64,000 bases of DNA from JAVBOW01 sp031550125 (GCA_031550125.1 JAVBOW010000010.1:46891-110890), one strand, 5' to 3'; positions 9,373-18,515 are shown, counted from the stretch's first letter. The notes: generated by a model not told the origin, from the letters alone. Numbers and translations are program-made.

Positions 9373-10311
9373 CTATCCCCTGCGGTATAACTCCCCCTGC
9401 CAGGCCCCTTTTTCCCTCAGGCGTCCTTCGAGGAGCTGCAACAGCCTTTCGTTGCGGACCAGCCCCCAACTGCCGGCCACGTGGAACTCGGGCGGGGCCT
9501 CGCCGGCGAAACGCTCCACGACGATATCGGGACGCAGGCGGCGGAGTATTTCCGTGAAGAGATCTATGTATTCGGGCAGGGTCCTGAAAATGAATCCGGA
9601 GGGGTCGGCCCTCCACTCCTCCTCCATAGGCGTGTCGCGGAATATCTGAAGCTGGTGGAATTTGACGCTCGACAGGGGCAGGGAGTTGATAATGTCCGTC
9701 TGGGCGATGAGCATTTCGTCCGTCTCGCCCGGGAAACCGAGTATGAAATGCGCCCCCGCGGGGATGCCGCGTGCCGCCGTCTCTTCCACGGCCCGGCGGG
9801 CGCAGGCGAAGTCGTGACCGCGGTTCACGGCCGCCAACGTCGCGTCGCGGCACGATTCTATGCCGTATTCTATCGTAACGTAGTGTTTCCCGGCCAGAGA
9901 GGCGAAATAGTCGAGTTTTTCGGCATCGACGCAGTCAGGGCGCGTACCAACCACTATCCCAACCACACGCGGATGGGCGAGGGCCTCGCCGTAAACCTCA
10001 CGCAGGCGGTCCAGCGGGGCGTAGGTGTTGGAAAACGACTGGAAGTAAGCCAGGAACCTGTCGGCCTCGCGGTAGCGCCGGCCATGGAAGCCGATGCCCT
10101 CGTCGATCTGAGCGGTAATGGATTTCTGCGGTACGCAATAGGACGGCGTGAACGCCTCGTTGTTGCAGAACGTACAACCCCTGCCGGGATTGCGGTTGGG
10201 ACACGAGAAACCTGCGTTTATGGTGACCTTCTGGACGCGCGCCCCGAAAAGTTTTCGGAAATGGTTGGAATAGCTGTTGTACGGCCGCTCGTCGCCCCAC
10301 GGGTAGGCCAT
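9373..10311 (-). CDS. Radical SAM protein, TIGR01212/YhcC family
   Basis: A 312-residue protein of the TIGR01212 (YhcC) radical SAM family, whose reaction is not firmly known. The N-terminal region contains FSCPNRNPGRGCTFC, the family's expanded cysteine cluster (C-x8-C-x2-C) that would bind the 4Fe-4S cluster. YGIESC and HFILGFPGETDEM follow the radical SAM core pattern. The ATG at 10311 is chosen because it lies two bases after the stop of the upstream TPR gene and gives the family N-terminus MAYPWGDERPYNSYS. It is probably co-transcribed with that gene. Confidence 0.9.
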   Translation of the reverse strand: MAYPWGDERPYNSYSNHFRKLFGARVQKVTINAGFSCPNRNPGRGCTFCNNEAFTPSYCVPQKSITAQIDEGIGFHGRRYREADRFLAYFQSFSNTYAPLDRLREVYGEALAHPRVVGIVVGTRPDCVDAEKLDYFASLAGKHYVTIEYGIESCRDATLAAVNRGHDFACARRAVEETAARGIPAGAHFILGFPGETDEMLIAQTDIINSLPLSSVKFHQLQIFRDTPMEEEWRADPSGFIFRTLPEYIDLFTEILRRLRPDIVVERFAGEAPPEFHVAGSWGLVRNERLLQLLEGRLREKGAWQGELYRRG

Positions 10312-10313
10312 GG

Positions 10314-11012
10314 TCAGGCTTTCAGAGCCTCTATGAAGCCAGGAAAACGAACCCACAGGTGTTCCGTCTGGAGCCACAGTTCGCGGGCCAGGCTCCCGCG
10401 CGAGGGTTTCTCGCGCTCTATGTCGGCCAGGTATTCCGCGGATACGGGATGCTCGGCGGCGATGAATTCGCAGTAATACTCGGCAAAGCTCTTTTTGAAG
10501 TGGATCAACTCGCCCGCGTCTATCTGTCCGCTGCGGCGAAGACCGGCCCACAGTTTGAGAATCCCCTTGTCGGCGTATTTGTCGCTGATGTCGTTTGCCA
10601 CCTCGTCGAATAACTCCCACTCGTCGAGGGCTACATAGCAGTAAGCCAATCGTCTGGAGGCCTCCAAATGGTCTTCCGGATCCAATTCCAACATCATTTC
10701 GAGCATGGCGGCGCACATCTCGAAATCGCAGGTCAGGAAGTGGTCGATGGCGGAGAAGCTGATGAGGTAGAGAGCGCTTTGGCTCGCCTCGTCGCTCCAT
10801 TCGAGGAGCGTTTCGCAGTCGTCCGGAATTAGTTCCACCAACGTCTGGAATGCGTCGTAACGCAGATTGCACGCCCCTTCGATATCGCCCGCGTCTTCGA
10901 GTTTCATGGCTTCCTGCAACGCCTGGTCGTAGCGCATCCCTTTAGACGCGGGATTGTAGACTATTTTCCAGGTATCTTCGGCAGTGGGCTGCAGGGAGGC
11001 TTTCTTTATCAT
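10314..11012 (-). CDS. Tetratricopeptide-like protein of unknown function
   Basis: A 232-residue, acidic, alpha-helical protein with no signal peptide. Repeated helix pairs such as YDQALQEAMKLEDAGDIEGACNL and CAAMLEMMLELDPEDHLEASRRLAYCYVAL have the spacing of TPR units (residues ~28-140), so a scaffold role is likely. I recognise no catalytic motif. It lies immediately upstream of the radical SAM gene (2-nt gap) and is divergent from trxB. A near-consensus -7 element on the minus strand (TACCTTCG, 11035-11042) lies 22 nt before the start. Confidence 0.72.
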   Translation of the reverse strand: MIKKASLQPTAEDTWKIVYNPASKGMRYDQALQEAMKLEDAGDIEGACNLRYDAFQTLVELIPDDCETLLEWSDEASQSALYLISFSAIDHFLTCDFEMCAAMLEMMLELDPEDHLEASRRLAYCYVALDEWELFDEVANDISDKYADKGILKLWAGLRRSGQIDAGELIHFKKSFAEYYCEFIAAEHPVSAEYLADIEREKPSRGSLARELWLQTEHLWVRFPGFIEALKA

Positions 11013-11094
11013 TTCTCGGGGCCGATAAATTTTTGCGAAGGTAATAATTTTTGCCGAAAAAGATCGGGTGTTGTTCAGCGCTCTCTAAATTTGC

Positions 11095-11102
11095 TATCTT
11101 TG
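11095..11102 (+). promoter_or_regulatory. -7 promoter element of trxB
   Basis: TATCTTTG is an exact TAnnTTTG match, 20 nt before the trxB ATG. A TTG at 11071-11073, 21 nt upstream, fits the -33 position. Its position rules out the earlier in-frame start at 11051. Confidence 0.75.
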
Positions 11103-11122
11103 GGCTTGAAAAGTTAATTCCA

Positions 11123-12067
11123 ATGGAGCAAAACGGTAACGAAAAGATGCGCTGCCTGATAATAGGCAGCGGCCCCGCAGGCTTTACGGCGGCCATATAC
11201 GCCGGACGGGCAAACCTCTCCCCCGTACTTTACGAAGGGATAGTACCCGGAGGACAACTGACCTCGACAACCGAAATAGAGAATTTCCCAGGTTATCCCG
11301 ACGGGGTGATGGGTACGCAGATGATGGACGATATGCGCCGCCAGGCGCAGCGTTTCGGCGTCGACGTGCGTACGGGCGCCGTCACCGGGGCCGACCTTTC
11401 CGCAAGGCCTTTCCGCATAACGGTGGACGGGGAAAAGATAATCGAGGCCGAAGCGGTGATAATAGCCACCGGGGCCACGGCCAAATACCTCGGCCTGCCG
11501 TCCGAGCAGATGTACCGAGGCATGGGGGTGTCGGCCTGCGCTACGTGCGACGGCTTCTTCTACCGCCGCCGCGACGTGGCCGTGGTAGGGGGAGGCGACA
11601 CGGCCTGCGAGGAGGCGTCGTATCTGGCGTCGATATGCAACAAGGTCTATATGATCGTCCGTAAAGACCATCTGCGCGCCTCCCAGGCCATGCAAAGCCG
11701 CATAATGTCAACGCCCAACATAGAGATACTCTTCGGCCACGTGACCAAAGAGGTGCTGGGCGACCAGGACGGGGTGACGGGCCTGCTGCTCGAAAACCGC
11801 GACCAGCAGGAGGTGCAGATAGCCATCCACGGCCTCTTCCTGGCCATAGGCCACCATCCCAACACCGAGCTTTTCCGGGGGCAGCTGCACCTGGATGAGG
11901 TGGGCTATATAAAAACCGTTCCAGGGACGTCGAAAACCAACATAGATGGGGTTTTCGCCGCCGGCGACGTACAAGACCCCGACTACCGCCAGGCAATAAC
12001 CGCCGCAGGGTCGGGATGCAAGGCGGCCATCGACTGCGAGCGTTTCCTTATGCAGCACCCACTGTAA
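11123..12067 (+). CDS. trxB: Thioredoxin reductase
   Basis: A 314-residue FAD/NADPH enzyme that reduces thioredoxin. Features in order: FAD-binding GSGPAGFTAAIYAGRA (residues ~12-27), the redox-active disulfide CATC followed by DGFFYRRRDV, the NADPH-binding GGGDTACEEA, and GVFAAGDVQDPDYRQ near the C-terminus. Length is normal for bacterial low-molecular-weight TrxB. The start at 11123 follows from the promoter at 11095-11102. Of 22 isoleucine codons, 18 are ATA and 4 ATC, showing the unusual codon choice of ordinary genes here. A thioredoxin is encoded at 29.5 kb. Confidence 0.96.
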   Translation: MEQNGNEKMRCLIIGSGPAGFTAAIYAGRANLSPVLYEGIVPGGQLTSTTEIENFPGYPDGVMGTQMMDDMRRQAQRFGVDVRTGAVTGADLSARPFRITVDGEKIIEAEAVIIATGATAKYLGLPSEQMYRGMGVSACATCDGFFYRRRDVAVVGGGDTACEEASYLASICNKVYMIVRKDHLRASQAMQSRIMSTPNIEILFGHVTKEVLGDQDGVTGLLLENRDQQEVQIAIHGLFLAIGHHPNTELFRGQLHLDEVGYIKTVPGTSKTNIDGVFAAGDVQDPDYRQAITAAGSGCKAAIDCERFLMQHPL

Positions 12068-12083
12068 AACCCGAGAATAAACG

Positions 12084-13049
12084 TTGCGAGCGGACGACAT
12101 ACTGCGCATAACTTCCGGCCGCGGATTCGACGAGGCGGCCATGGAGTTGTTCCGTATGCAGAGCGTTCGCTGCGGGCCATATGCCGAATACCTGGAACTG
12201 ACGGGTTGCCGGCCGGAGACGGTAAAACGGCCCGAGGAGATCCCGCACATGCCCGTCGAGATATTCAAGACGCACGAGGTGTACTGCGGTGACGGCCCGC
12301 CGGAAATAACCTTCACCAGCAGCGCCACCACGGGAAGTACGCCCTCGCGCCACATGATGCGTCGGGCGGAAGATTATGAGAAGGTCTTCACCCGGGCGTT
12401 TTCGATGTTTTACGGCGATCCGGCGGCTGTAGCCATCTTCGCGCTGCTGCCGGGATACCTGGAGAGGCGGGGGTCGTCGCTGGTCTACATGGCCGACAGG
12501 CTGATAAAGGCCGGCGGAGGCGAAGGCGGGTTTTTCCTGGACGACCACGACGGATTGCTGGAGGCAATGGCCCGTTGCTGCAAGCCGAAAATATTGCTTG
12601 GCGTGAGCTATGCGCTGTTGGATCTGGCCGAAAAACACGCCGTGCGGCTTGCAGGCACGACAGTCATGGAAACAGGAGGGATGAAAGGCAAGCGCGAGGA
12701 GCTGCCCCGCGGGAAGATGCACGAAACGTTGGCGCTCGCTTTCGGCGTGGACGCCATACATTCCGAGTACGGCATGGCCGAACTCACCTCGCAGGCCTAT
12801 TCGCGCGGCGGGGGTGTCTTCCTTGCGCCGCCATGGATGAGGGTGAGGGCGGCGGATATGAACGACCCGCAGGATATACTGCCCCCGGGCGGACGCGGGC
12901 TATTGCAGATAACCGACCTGGGCAATATATCGTCGTGCGCCTTCATAGCCACGCGCGACGTGGGAACGGTAGACGCCAACGGGCGTTTTACCGTGGAAGG
13001 CCGGGCGGGACGGAGCGAGATACGAGGCTGCAACCTATTGGTACAATGA
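12084..13049 (+). CDS. LuxE/PaaK-like acyl-protein synthetase family enzyme
   Basis: A 321-residue protein resembling the LuxE-type acyl-protein synthetases, members of the acyl-adenylate-forming superfamily. Visible features are the P-loop-like TFTSSATTGSTPSRH (residues ~77-91), an HSEYGMAELTSQAYS segment typical of adenylating enzymes, and ITDLGNISSCAFIATRDVG near the C-terminus. The start is a TTG at 12084: a stop codon lies directly upstream in frame (12078-12080), and the next ATG at 12141 would remove a segment that looks conserved. It overlaps the next glycosyltransferase by ATGA. It probably activates a carboxylic acid for transfer to a cell-surface product. Confidence 0.78.
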   Translation: MRADDILRITSGRGFDEAAMELFRMQSVRCGPYAEYLELTGCRPETVKRPEEIPHMPVEIFKTHEVYCGDGPPEITFTSSATTGSTPSRHMMRRAEDYEKVFTRAFSMFYGDPAAVAIFALLPGYLERRGSSLVYMADRLIKAGGGEGGFFLDDHDGLLEAMARCCKPKILLGVSYALLDLAEKHAVRLAGTTVMETGGMKGKREELPRGKMHETLALAFGVDAIHSEYGMAELTSQAYSRGGGVFLAPPWMRVRAADMNDPQDILPPGGRGLLQITDLGNISSCAFIATRDVGTVDANGRFTVEGRAGRSEIRGCNLLVQ

Positions 13050-13984
13050 TAAATACTCCTACATTCACCGCAGTGATCCCCCTCTACAACAAACGGGAGT
13101 GGGCGGTACGCGCCGTGCGTTCGGCGGCCGGCCAGAGTTTCGCCCCCGTCGAGGTGCTGGTGGTGGACGACGGCTCTACGGACGGCGGCGGCGACGTGGT
13201 GGAACAACTCGGCCTGCCGCTCGTGAGGGTCATACGGCAGGTCAACGCCGGGGTTTCGGCGGCGCGCAACAGGGGTATAGCCGAGGCCAAAGGCGAGTAC
13301 GTTGCGTTCCTGGACGCCGACGACTGGTGGGATGAGGATTTCCTGCACCACATAGCCAACCTGACGCGCCACTGGCCGGGCTGCGGCATCTACAGCACCG
13401 GGTTCTGGATCCACCGCCGCAACGGAGTGTATATCAACGAACACAGCATTAAGATCAGCGGAGTGGTGAAGGACTACTTCCGGACGGCATTCGGCGTAAA
13501 CATAACATGGACGGGATCGTTGGCCATACCGCGCAGCGTATTCGACGATGTGGGAGGTTTTCCCGAAGGCATGGCGCGCGGACAGGATCTTTACATGTGG
13601 ACCAAGGTGGCCGTAAAGTATCCGGTATGTTACACGCCCACGCGTATGTCCAACTACAATTTGTTGACGGTAAATAACTCACGTACGGGATATAAACTCG
13701 AACGGCAGGAGTATTCATTCATGGATTTCTACACTCCCGGCAACGACGACCTCAACGAATATATCGCACGCATAGAAATAGGCCTCGGCATACTCCAGTC
13801 GGTTGGCGGATACACCGTACGGGCGTTGAAAACCGAAAAAAGTTGCAGCTACACGCGCCGCTACCGTTTCGGCTGGTGGAAACTATACATACTTAACCGA
13901 TTGCCTGCCGGTTGGCGCGGGCCGCTCCTCGAGTTCTATAAAAAGGCCGTCTGGCTGGTTTCGCGAAAGGGAGTGATGGAATAA
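13046..13984 (+). CDS. Family 2 glycosyltransferase
   Basis: A 312-residue GT-A fold enzyme. The N-terminal nucleotide-sugar site is clear: FTAVIPLYNKREWAVRAVRS, VEVLVVDDGSTDGGGDV, NAGVSAARNRGIAEAKGEYVAFLDADDWW, where DAD is the metal-binding DxD motif. There are no strong C-terminal membrane spans, so it probably works at the cytoplasmic face. The ATG at 13046 overlaps the upstream stop; a longer in-frame extension runs over the LuxE-like gene and is not real. It is co-directional with the acyl-activating and OlsF-like genes, which hints at surface glycoconjugate or lipid work. Donor and acceptor are unknown. Confidence 0.9.
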   Translation: MINTPTFTAVIPLYNKREWAVRAVRSAAGQSFAPVEVLVVDDGSTDGGGDVVEQLGLPLVRVIRQVNAGVSAARNRGIAEAKGEYVAFLDADDWWDEDFLHHIANLTRHWPGCGIYSTGFWIHRRNGVYINEHSIKISGVVKDYFRTAFGVNITWTGSLAIPRSVFDDVGGFPEGMARGQDLYMWTKVAVKYPVCYTPTRMSNYNLLTVNNSRTGYKLERQEYSFMDFYTPGNDDLNEYIARIEIGLGILQSVGGYTVRALKTEKSCSYTRRYRFGWWKLYILNRLPAGWRGPLLEFYKKAVWLVSRKGVME

Positions 13985-14055
13985 GGTTGCCGCTACCGTC
14001 CGCCAGGCCGGACAGGTATGAATTTTGGTATAGACATCGCATATTAAACGCGCCT

Positions 14056-15834
14056 ATGAACCTTATAGAGAAAGGCGACCTCATGTTCGGCCGCCGCGGG
14101 CTGTTGGCCAACACCTTGGCGTCCATCCTGATGCAGATTGCCGGAATTAATGCCGTCAACCGCCTCTACAGGCGCGTTATGGCTTCGCCGCATCCCGGGT
14201 CGGCGACGTTGCTAAGGGAGATCGGAGCCGGATATCACGTTCAGGATAAAGACCTGGATAACATCCCCACGACGGGGCCGCTGATAATCGTGGCCAACCA
14301 CGCCACGGGCGCTCTGGACGGCATCGTGCTTATAGACATGATATCGCGCATACGCCCCGAGGTTAAATTCATGGGCAACTTCCTGTTGGAGAAGGTCGAT
14401 TTCCTCAAACAATATTTCATTCCGGTGGATCCGTTCGACAATCCCGACGCAGGACGCAATATGCGCGGCCTGCGCGCCTCGCTCGCCCACGTCAGGGGAG
14501 GCGGCGCGCTGGTGATATTCCCGGCCGGCGAGGTGGCCACATGGCAAAAGGGATTTTCACAACTGCGCGACAAACGGTGGAGCGACCCGGCCGTGCGGTT
14601 TATCAGGAGCGCCGGAGCGCCCGTAACGCCCATATGCATCGAGGCGTCCAACAGCCTGTGGTTCCATTTGGCGGGCAAGATCCACCCCCGGTTGCGAACG
14701 GCGTTGCTGGTAAGGGAATTGCTTAACAAGCGAAAGAAGATGGCGGTGGTAAACGTCGGGGCGCCCCTCACGCCACGACGGTTGGAAGGGCTGGAAGATA
14801 TACGCACGTACGGCGACTATCTGCGCGCCAACGTCGAATACCTTACGCACAAACGTCCGCGGCGCAAACTGTGCATAGTGCCGAAACGCAAGCGGTGCGG
14901 TGCAGTCCCGGAAGAGGTGTCGCTTGTCAGCCGCCGCGAGATGCTGCGGGAGGAGCTGGCGGCCATAAGGCCCGGCAACCTGCTGTTCGGATACGGGTCA
15001 TATGAAGTGTTCTTTGTCCAGTCGGCACTAATTCCCAACATGATGCACGAGATAGGACGCATGCGGGAGATAACTTTCCGAGGCGTGGGCGAAGGGTCTA
15101 TGAAAAGTATCGACACCGATCGTTACGACGAATATTACCGCCAGCTGTTCATCTGGGACGCCAAAGAGGAGGCGCTCGTGGGTGCTTACCGCATGGGGCT
15201 GGGCGGCGATATAATCCCGCGTTACGGTCTCGACGGCTTTTACACCAACTCACTCTTCCGGTTCTCCCCTGAAATGGCATCCGTGATGGAGCAGACCATA
15301 GAACTGGGCCGCAGTTTCATAACCGGGGCCTACCAACGCAAGCCCGCCTCGTTGATGCTGCTGTGGAAAGGCATACTGTACGTGCTGCTCAGAAACGACA
15401 GCTACCGCAACCTGCTGGGACCGGTGACCATATCGGGGGAATTCCAGTCGGCATCGAAAATATTGATAGTGACCTATCTTAAACAGCGCCATCTCGATGC
15501 CGAACTGGCGGCGTGGGTGCGCCCCGTAACCGGGCTGGAAGGAATAGACGCGCGGATAGACGCGGAGCTGATAAAAAACGTGGAAGATATAGAGCTGATA
15601 AATAAGATCGTGTCCGATATAGAGCGGGGGGAATTCTCAATACCCGTCCTTATACGCAAATACCTGCAGCTCAACAGCCACGTCCTCGGATTCAACGTCG
15701 ATCACGATTTTTGCGACGCACTCGACGCGCTCATGCTGCTCGATCTGAAAAAGATCCCGGAAAGTGTCATAGCCATGCTCTCCAAGGAGATAACCGACAT
15801 AGACGTCGTGGAGCGCTTCAAGCGGCTGCGATAG
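14056..15834 (+). CDS. Two-domain acyltransferase, OlsF-like (PlsC domain + OlsB-like GNAT domain)
   Basis: A 592-residue protein with two acyltransferase halves. Residues ~50-300 are a PlsC/lysophospholipid acyltransferase domain with NHATGALD (the HX4D catalytic motif) and FPAGEVATW (substrate-binding motif). Residues ~300-520 resemble the OlsB/GNAT N-acyltransferase domain (VGAYRMGLGGDI, GRSFITGAYQRKPASLMLLWKGI, GPVTISGEFQ). This matches OlsF of Flavobacterium and Serratia, whose C-terminal half N-acylates ornithine and whose N-terminal half adds the second acyl chain. Ornithine or glycine lipids are the expected product. The ATG at 14056 is preferred over a TTG at 13987. Confidence 0.85.
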   Translation: MNLIEKGDLMFGRRGLLANTLASILMQIAGINAVNRLYRRVMASPHPGSATLLREIGAGYHVQDKDLDNIPTTGPLIIVANHATGALDGIVLIDMISRIRPEVKFMGNFLLEKVDFLKQYFIPVDPFDNPDAGRNMRGLRASLAHVRGGGALVIFPAGEVATWQKGFSQLRDKRWSDPAVRFIRSAGAPVTPICIEASNSLWFHLAGKIHPRLRTALLVRELLNKRKKMAVVNVGAPLTPRRLEGLEDIRTYGDYLRANVEYLTHKRPRRKLCIVPKRKRCGAVPEEVSLVSRREMLREELAAIRPGNLLFGYGSYEVFFVQSALIPNMMHEIGRMREITFRGVGEGSMKSIDTDRYDEYYRQLFIWDAKEEALVGAYRMGLGGDIIPRYGLDGFYTNSLFRFSPEMASVMEQTIELGRSFITGAYQRKPASLMLLWKGILYVLLRNDSYRNLLGPVTISGEFQSASKILIVTYLKQRHLDAELAAWVRPVTGLEGIDARIDAELIKNVEDIELINKIVSDIERGEFSIPVLIRKYLQLNSHVLGFNVDHDFCDALDALMLLDLKKIPESVIAMLSKEITDIDVVERFKRLR

Positions 15835-15873
15835 CCTGCAGGTCTCCCCGGCGGGCTTGGTGACGATACGCCG

Positions 15874-17412
15874 CTAATGGTTTTTACTCAGGAAACGCTG
15901 CCTGATTATGGCGGCCACGCTCTTGCCGGTCAATTTGCTTTCCAACCACGAGAGGATGTCGAGATAATAGAACGTCCGGCGCTCATATGGGTGATTTTCA
16001 TATGGCTTGAGCTTGTCGTACAACACCTTTAGCTCACTGTTAAGATCGCTCTGGTATATCGTCCCCAGTTTTTTCAGGAACGCGAGCATCTCCTTCTGCA
16101 CAGCGCCCAAATCGTTCATCTTGCGCAGGAAAATATACACCGAGCGTATCTGGTAATCGAGGTTGTAATCCTGTCCCGACTCCCACGAGGCTATCAGGTT
16201 AAGTATCTTGGCGTAACATTGAAGATCGCGCCTTATCCGGGGATCTTTGCGGCTCGTGATCCGGGCCAGGTATTCCATGCAGCGCGTATAATCGGCGTTA
16301 CCGAAGCAGAGGCACGCCACCTTATAGTTGAGCATCATCTTATGGTGGACGCCAAGCAGGGCGTCGTACTTTTGCAGGTAGGACTCCACCCGCGGAATAA
16401 CGGCCATTCCCTCGCGAAATCGCCCCTCTATGAAGTAGCGGTTTATAAGGCTGGTATACAGAATGTGGCGCGATATTACCTCGGCGTTGTCGTTTAGCGA
16501 CCCCACCCCGGCGCACTCGCGTTCGAAGGCCTCCAGTTTCTCTACGAACAGGCGGTGTTTGCGCATAAGGAACAGGCCGTCGAGAATGCGCGAATAGCCT
16601 TTCAGGTAGCTGTAGTACATCATCCGCTTCATCTGCGGGTTGGAGTCGAAAAGTTCCACCCATGCGCGGCCGTAGCGGTAGCTGGCGACGAAATCATGGC
16701 GCATATAGCTGTACCAGGCCATCCCCTCGTAATAGTGGAAACGGTCGAGGAAGCCGAGCGTCGAAGGATCGTACACGGCGAGCCGGGGGGCGAAATATTG
16801 CTCCATCACGTCGAGATCTTTCTGCGTGCGCGCATAGCCCAATTTCTGGTAAAGGTCGTAAAGCTGCACCGTGACGTTGGCCATCTCGTTGGTGTGGGTT
16901 ATCTCGGCGCACAGCTCCGAAGATTGGCGCGAAAGCAGGTCGGAGCGCGACGACATGTCCTTGGCTATGCTCAGGGTCTCGAGCAGGCGCTGGAAGTCGA
17001 TTATGTTGAGTGCCACCGTCCTCTCCTGTAGTTCCATGGCCCTTGCCAGCGCCTTTTCGAGGAATCTGGAACTTTGGCGGTAGAGACCCTTGTCGTAAAG
17101 TATGTGGGCGAAATCCACCTGCTCGCGCAGCTCTATCGACGGCGAATGATGCGCGCCAAGAAGGCGCAGGCTGACAAGTATCTGCTTGTATAGGTGGGCT
17201 TTCATGTTGGGAAGCTGTTCGCGCTTGACCGGACATATGGCCAGTATGGACTCGTTGTCGTACTGTTCCATGGAGTCCATGGCGTCGAAAAGCGCCACGA
17301 ACTTGGACTGGCCGCCCCCCGTACGCGAAGCGAAGAGCTTGAAATGCCTCTTCTCGGCCTTGCTCATGCTCTTGACCAGATCGAAAACCGCCTCCTGTTT
17401 ATCGTTGCTCAT
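15874..17412 (-). CDS. Large alpha-helical repeat protein of unknown function
   Basis: A 512-residue, mostly helical soluble protein with no signal peptide or membrane span. It begins with a basic segment (VKSMSKAEKRHFKLFASR) followed by many helix-turn-helix units, some TPR-like (ALARAMELQERTVALNIIDFQRLL, YLARITSRKDPRIRRDLQCYAKILNL). I recognise no catalytic motif. The N-terminus MSNDKQEAVFDL fixes the start at 17412; the frame continues upstream but that stretch contains the promoter. A perfect -7 element lies only 5 nt upstream (17418-17425), so the mRNA may be leaderless. It is divergent from a glycosyltransferase gene. Confidence 0.75.
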   Translation of the reverse strand: MSNDKQEAVFDLVKSMSKAEKRHFKLFASRTGGGQSKFVALFDAMDSMEQYDNESILAICPVKREQLPNMKAHLYKQILVSLRLLGAHHSPSIELREQVDFAHILYDKGLYRQSSRFLEKALARAMELQERTVALNIIDFQRLLETLSIAKDMSSRSDLLSRQSSELCAEITHTNEMANVTVQLYDLYQKLGYARTQKDLDVMEQYFAPRLAVYDPSTLGFLDRFHYYEGMAWYSYMRHDFVASYRYGRAWVELFDSNPQMKRMMYYSYLKGYSRILDGLFLMRKHRLFVEKLEAFERECAGVGSLNDNAEVISRHILYTSLINRYFIEGRFREGMAVIPRVESYLQKYDALLGVHHKMMLNYKVACLCFGNADYTRCMEYLARITSRKDPRIRRDLQCYAKILNLIASWESGQDYNLDYQIRSVYIFLRKMNDLGAVQKEMLAFLKKLGTIYQSDLNSELKVLYDKLKPYENHPYERRTFYYLDILSWLESKLTGKSVAAIIRQRFLSKNH

Positions 17413-17417
17413 GGTTA

Positions 17418-17425
17418 CAAAGCTA
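17418..17425 (-). promoter_or_regulatory. -7 promoter element only 5 nt from the start codon (15874-17412 gene)
   Basis: On the minus strand this reads TAGCTTTG, an exact match to TAnnTTTG. Only five bases separate it from the ATG, while most promoters in this window leave 19-23. No clean -33 TTG is visible. It could be a leaderless promoter or a chance match. Confidence 0.45.
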
Positions 17426-17573
17426 CGCTTTTTCGGGTAATCCCGAACCTTCGGGCGGCAGGTATTTTCGCCGGGCGGCTTCAAATGGCGCGCTATCCCG
17501 GGTCTATCCCCGGTTTTCGTCCGCGGCCGAAAATAAAACCTTGCGGAAGCGGCCGTATGACGACCAAATATTT

Positions 17574-17581
17574 TATATTTG
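17574..17581 (+). promoter_or_regulatory. -7 promoter element only 4 nt from the start codon (17586 gene)
   Basis: TATATTTG matches the consensus exactly and is followed by CCTT and then the ATG at 17586. Transcription would start at or within a base or two of the start codon, giving a leaderless mRNA. No clean -33 element is seen. Confidence 0.55.
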
Positions 17582-17585
17582 CCTT

Positions 17586-18515
17586 ATGATTCGCTTATCT
17601 TTCATAATAGCCACATTCAACCGGGCGCAGGGCCTGGCGACCACGCTGGAGACGCTGGCCGGACAGACGCTCGCATGCAACAGCTTTGAAGTGGTGGTGG
17701 CCGACAACAACTCTACGGACGATACCGCCTCAAAGTTCAGCGAGTTCGCCGCCAAACACCCGGATATGAACCTTGTGTACGCCTTCGAGCGGCAACAGGG
17801 CCTGTCGCCTGCGCGCAACTGCGCCATAAAACATAGCCGCGGCGATATACTGGTTGTGGTGGACGACGACGAACTTATCGACAAGCGCCTGGCCGAGGTC
17901 TACCTGTCTTTCTTCGACAGGCGGCCCGACGCGGCGGCCGCGGGCGGGATATACATCCCCGTCTACGGCGTCCCGCTGCCGGAATGGTTCTCCCCATATA
18001 TAGACGAACTTATTTCGGGAGCTTTCTACTGGGGTTCGCGAGAGAGGGAATTCAGCGGAGGACGTTATCCCCGCGGAGGCAATTTCGGCATACGGCGCGA
18101 GGCGATCGACCACTACGGAATGTTCAACACCGAATTGGGCCGCAAGGGGGCAAGCGCGTTGGGCGGCGAGGAGAAAGACCTTTTGTCGCGCCTCACAAAG
18201 GCGGGCGAAAAGATATACTACCTGCCCGACGCGATAATCCATCACGTGATCCCCGACTGGAAGGTGTCCGACGACTATTTCGAGCGCCTCACGCGCATGA
18301 TAGGGGTTACGGAGCGTCTGCGTACCAAAAATTCCGGGAGCGGAGCCTATTGGGGCCGTCTGTTCTCCGAGGCCGTAAAATGGGGTGGCGCCATGGCGTT
18401 GGCGCTGGGATATATCCTGCGGGCGTCGCCCGTGAAAAGTCGCTATCTGCTGCGCATGCGCTGGAATATAACCCGGGGATTGCTGGGTCTGCTGCCCGAA
18501 AACAAAACGCAATGA
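17586..18515 (+). CDS. Family 2 glycosyltransferase
   Basis: A 309-residue GT-A enzyme with the standard sequence order LSFIIATFNRAQGLATTLETL, FEVVVADNNSTDDTASKF, GLSPARNCAIKHSRGDILVVVDDDELI (DDD as the metal-binding motif), then a GGNFGIRREAIDHYGMF acceptor-side motif and GGEEKDLLSRL. It lacks clear membrane spans except for a weak hydrophobic stretch near residue 280. The ATG at 17586 gives the family N-terminus directly. It overlaps uvrC by ATGA at 18512-18515, so the two are co-transcribed although unrelated in function. The sugar transferred is unknown. Confidence 0.88.
   Translation: MIRLSFIIATFNRAQGLATTLETLAGQTLACNSFEVVVADNNSTDDTASKFSEFAAKHPDMNLVYAFERQQGLSPARNCAIKHSRGDILVVVDDDELIDKRLAEVYLSFFDRRPDAAAAGGIYIPVYGVPLPEWFSPYIDELISGAFYWGSREREFSGGRYPRGGNFGIRREAIDHYGMFNTELGRKGASALGGEEKDLLSRLTKAGEKIYYLPDAIIHHVIPDWKVSDDYFERLTRMIGVTERLRTKNSGSGAYWGRLFSEAVKWGGAMALALGYILRASPVKSRYLLRMRWNITRGLLGLLPENKTQ

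Noticed and set aside
10312..10872. N-terminal extension of the radical SAM protein across the TPR gene
   Set aside because: It lies wholly over another well-supported coding sequence in a different frame; the family N-terminus begins at 10311.
13987..14055. Upstream TTG start for the OlsF-like protein
   Set aside because: The added residues show no relation to the acyltransferase fold and an ATG at 14056 gives a natural start.
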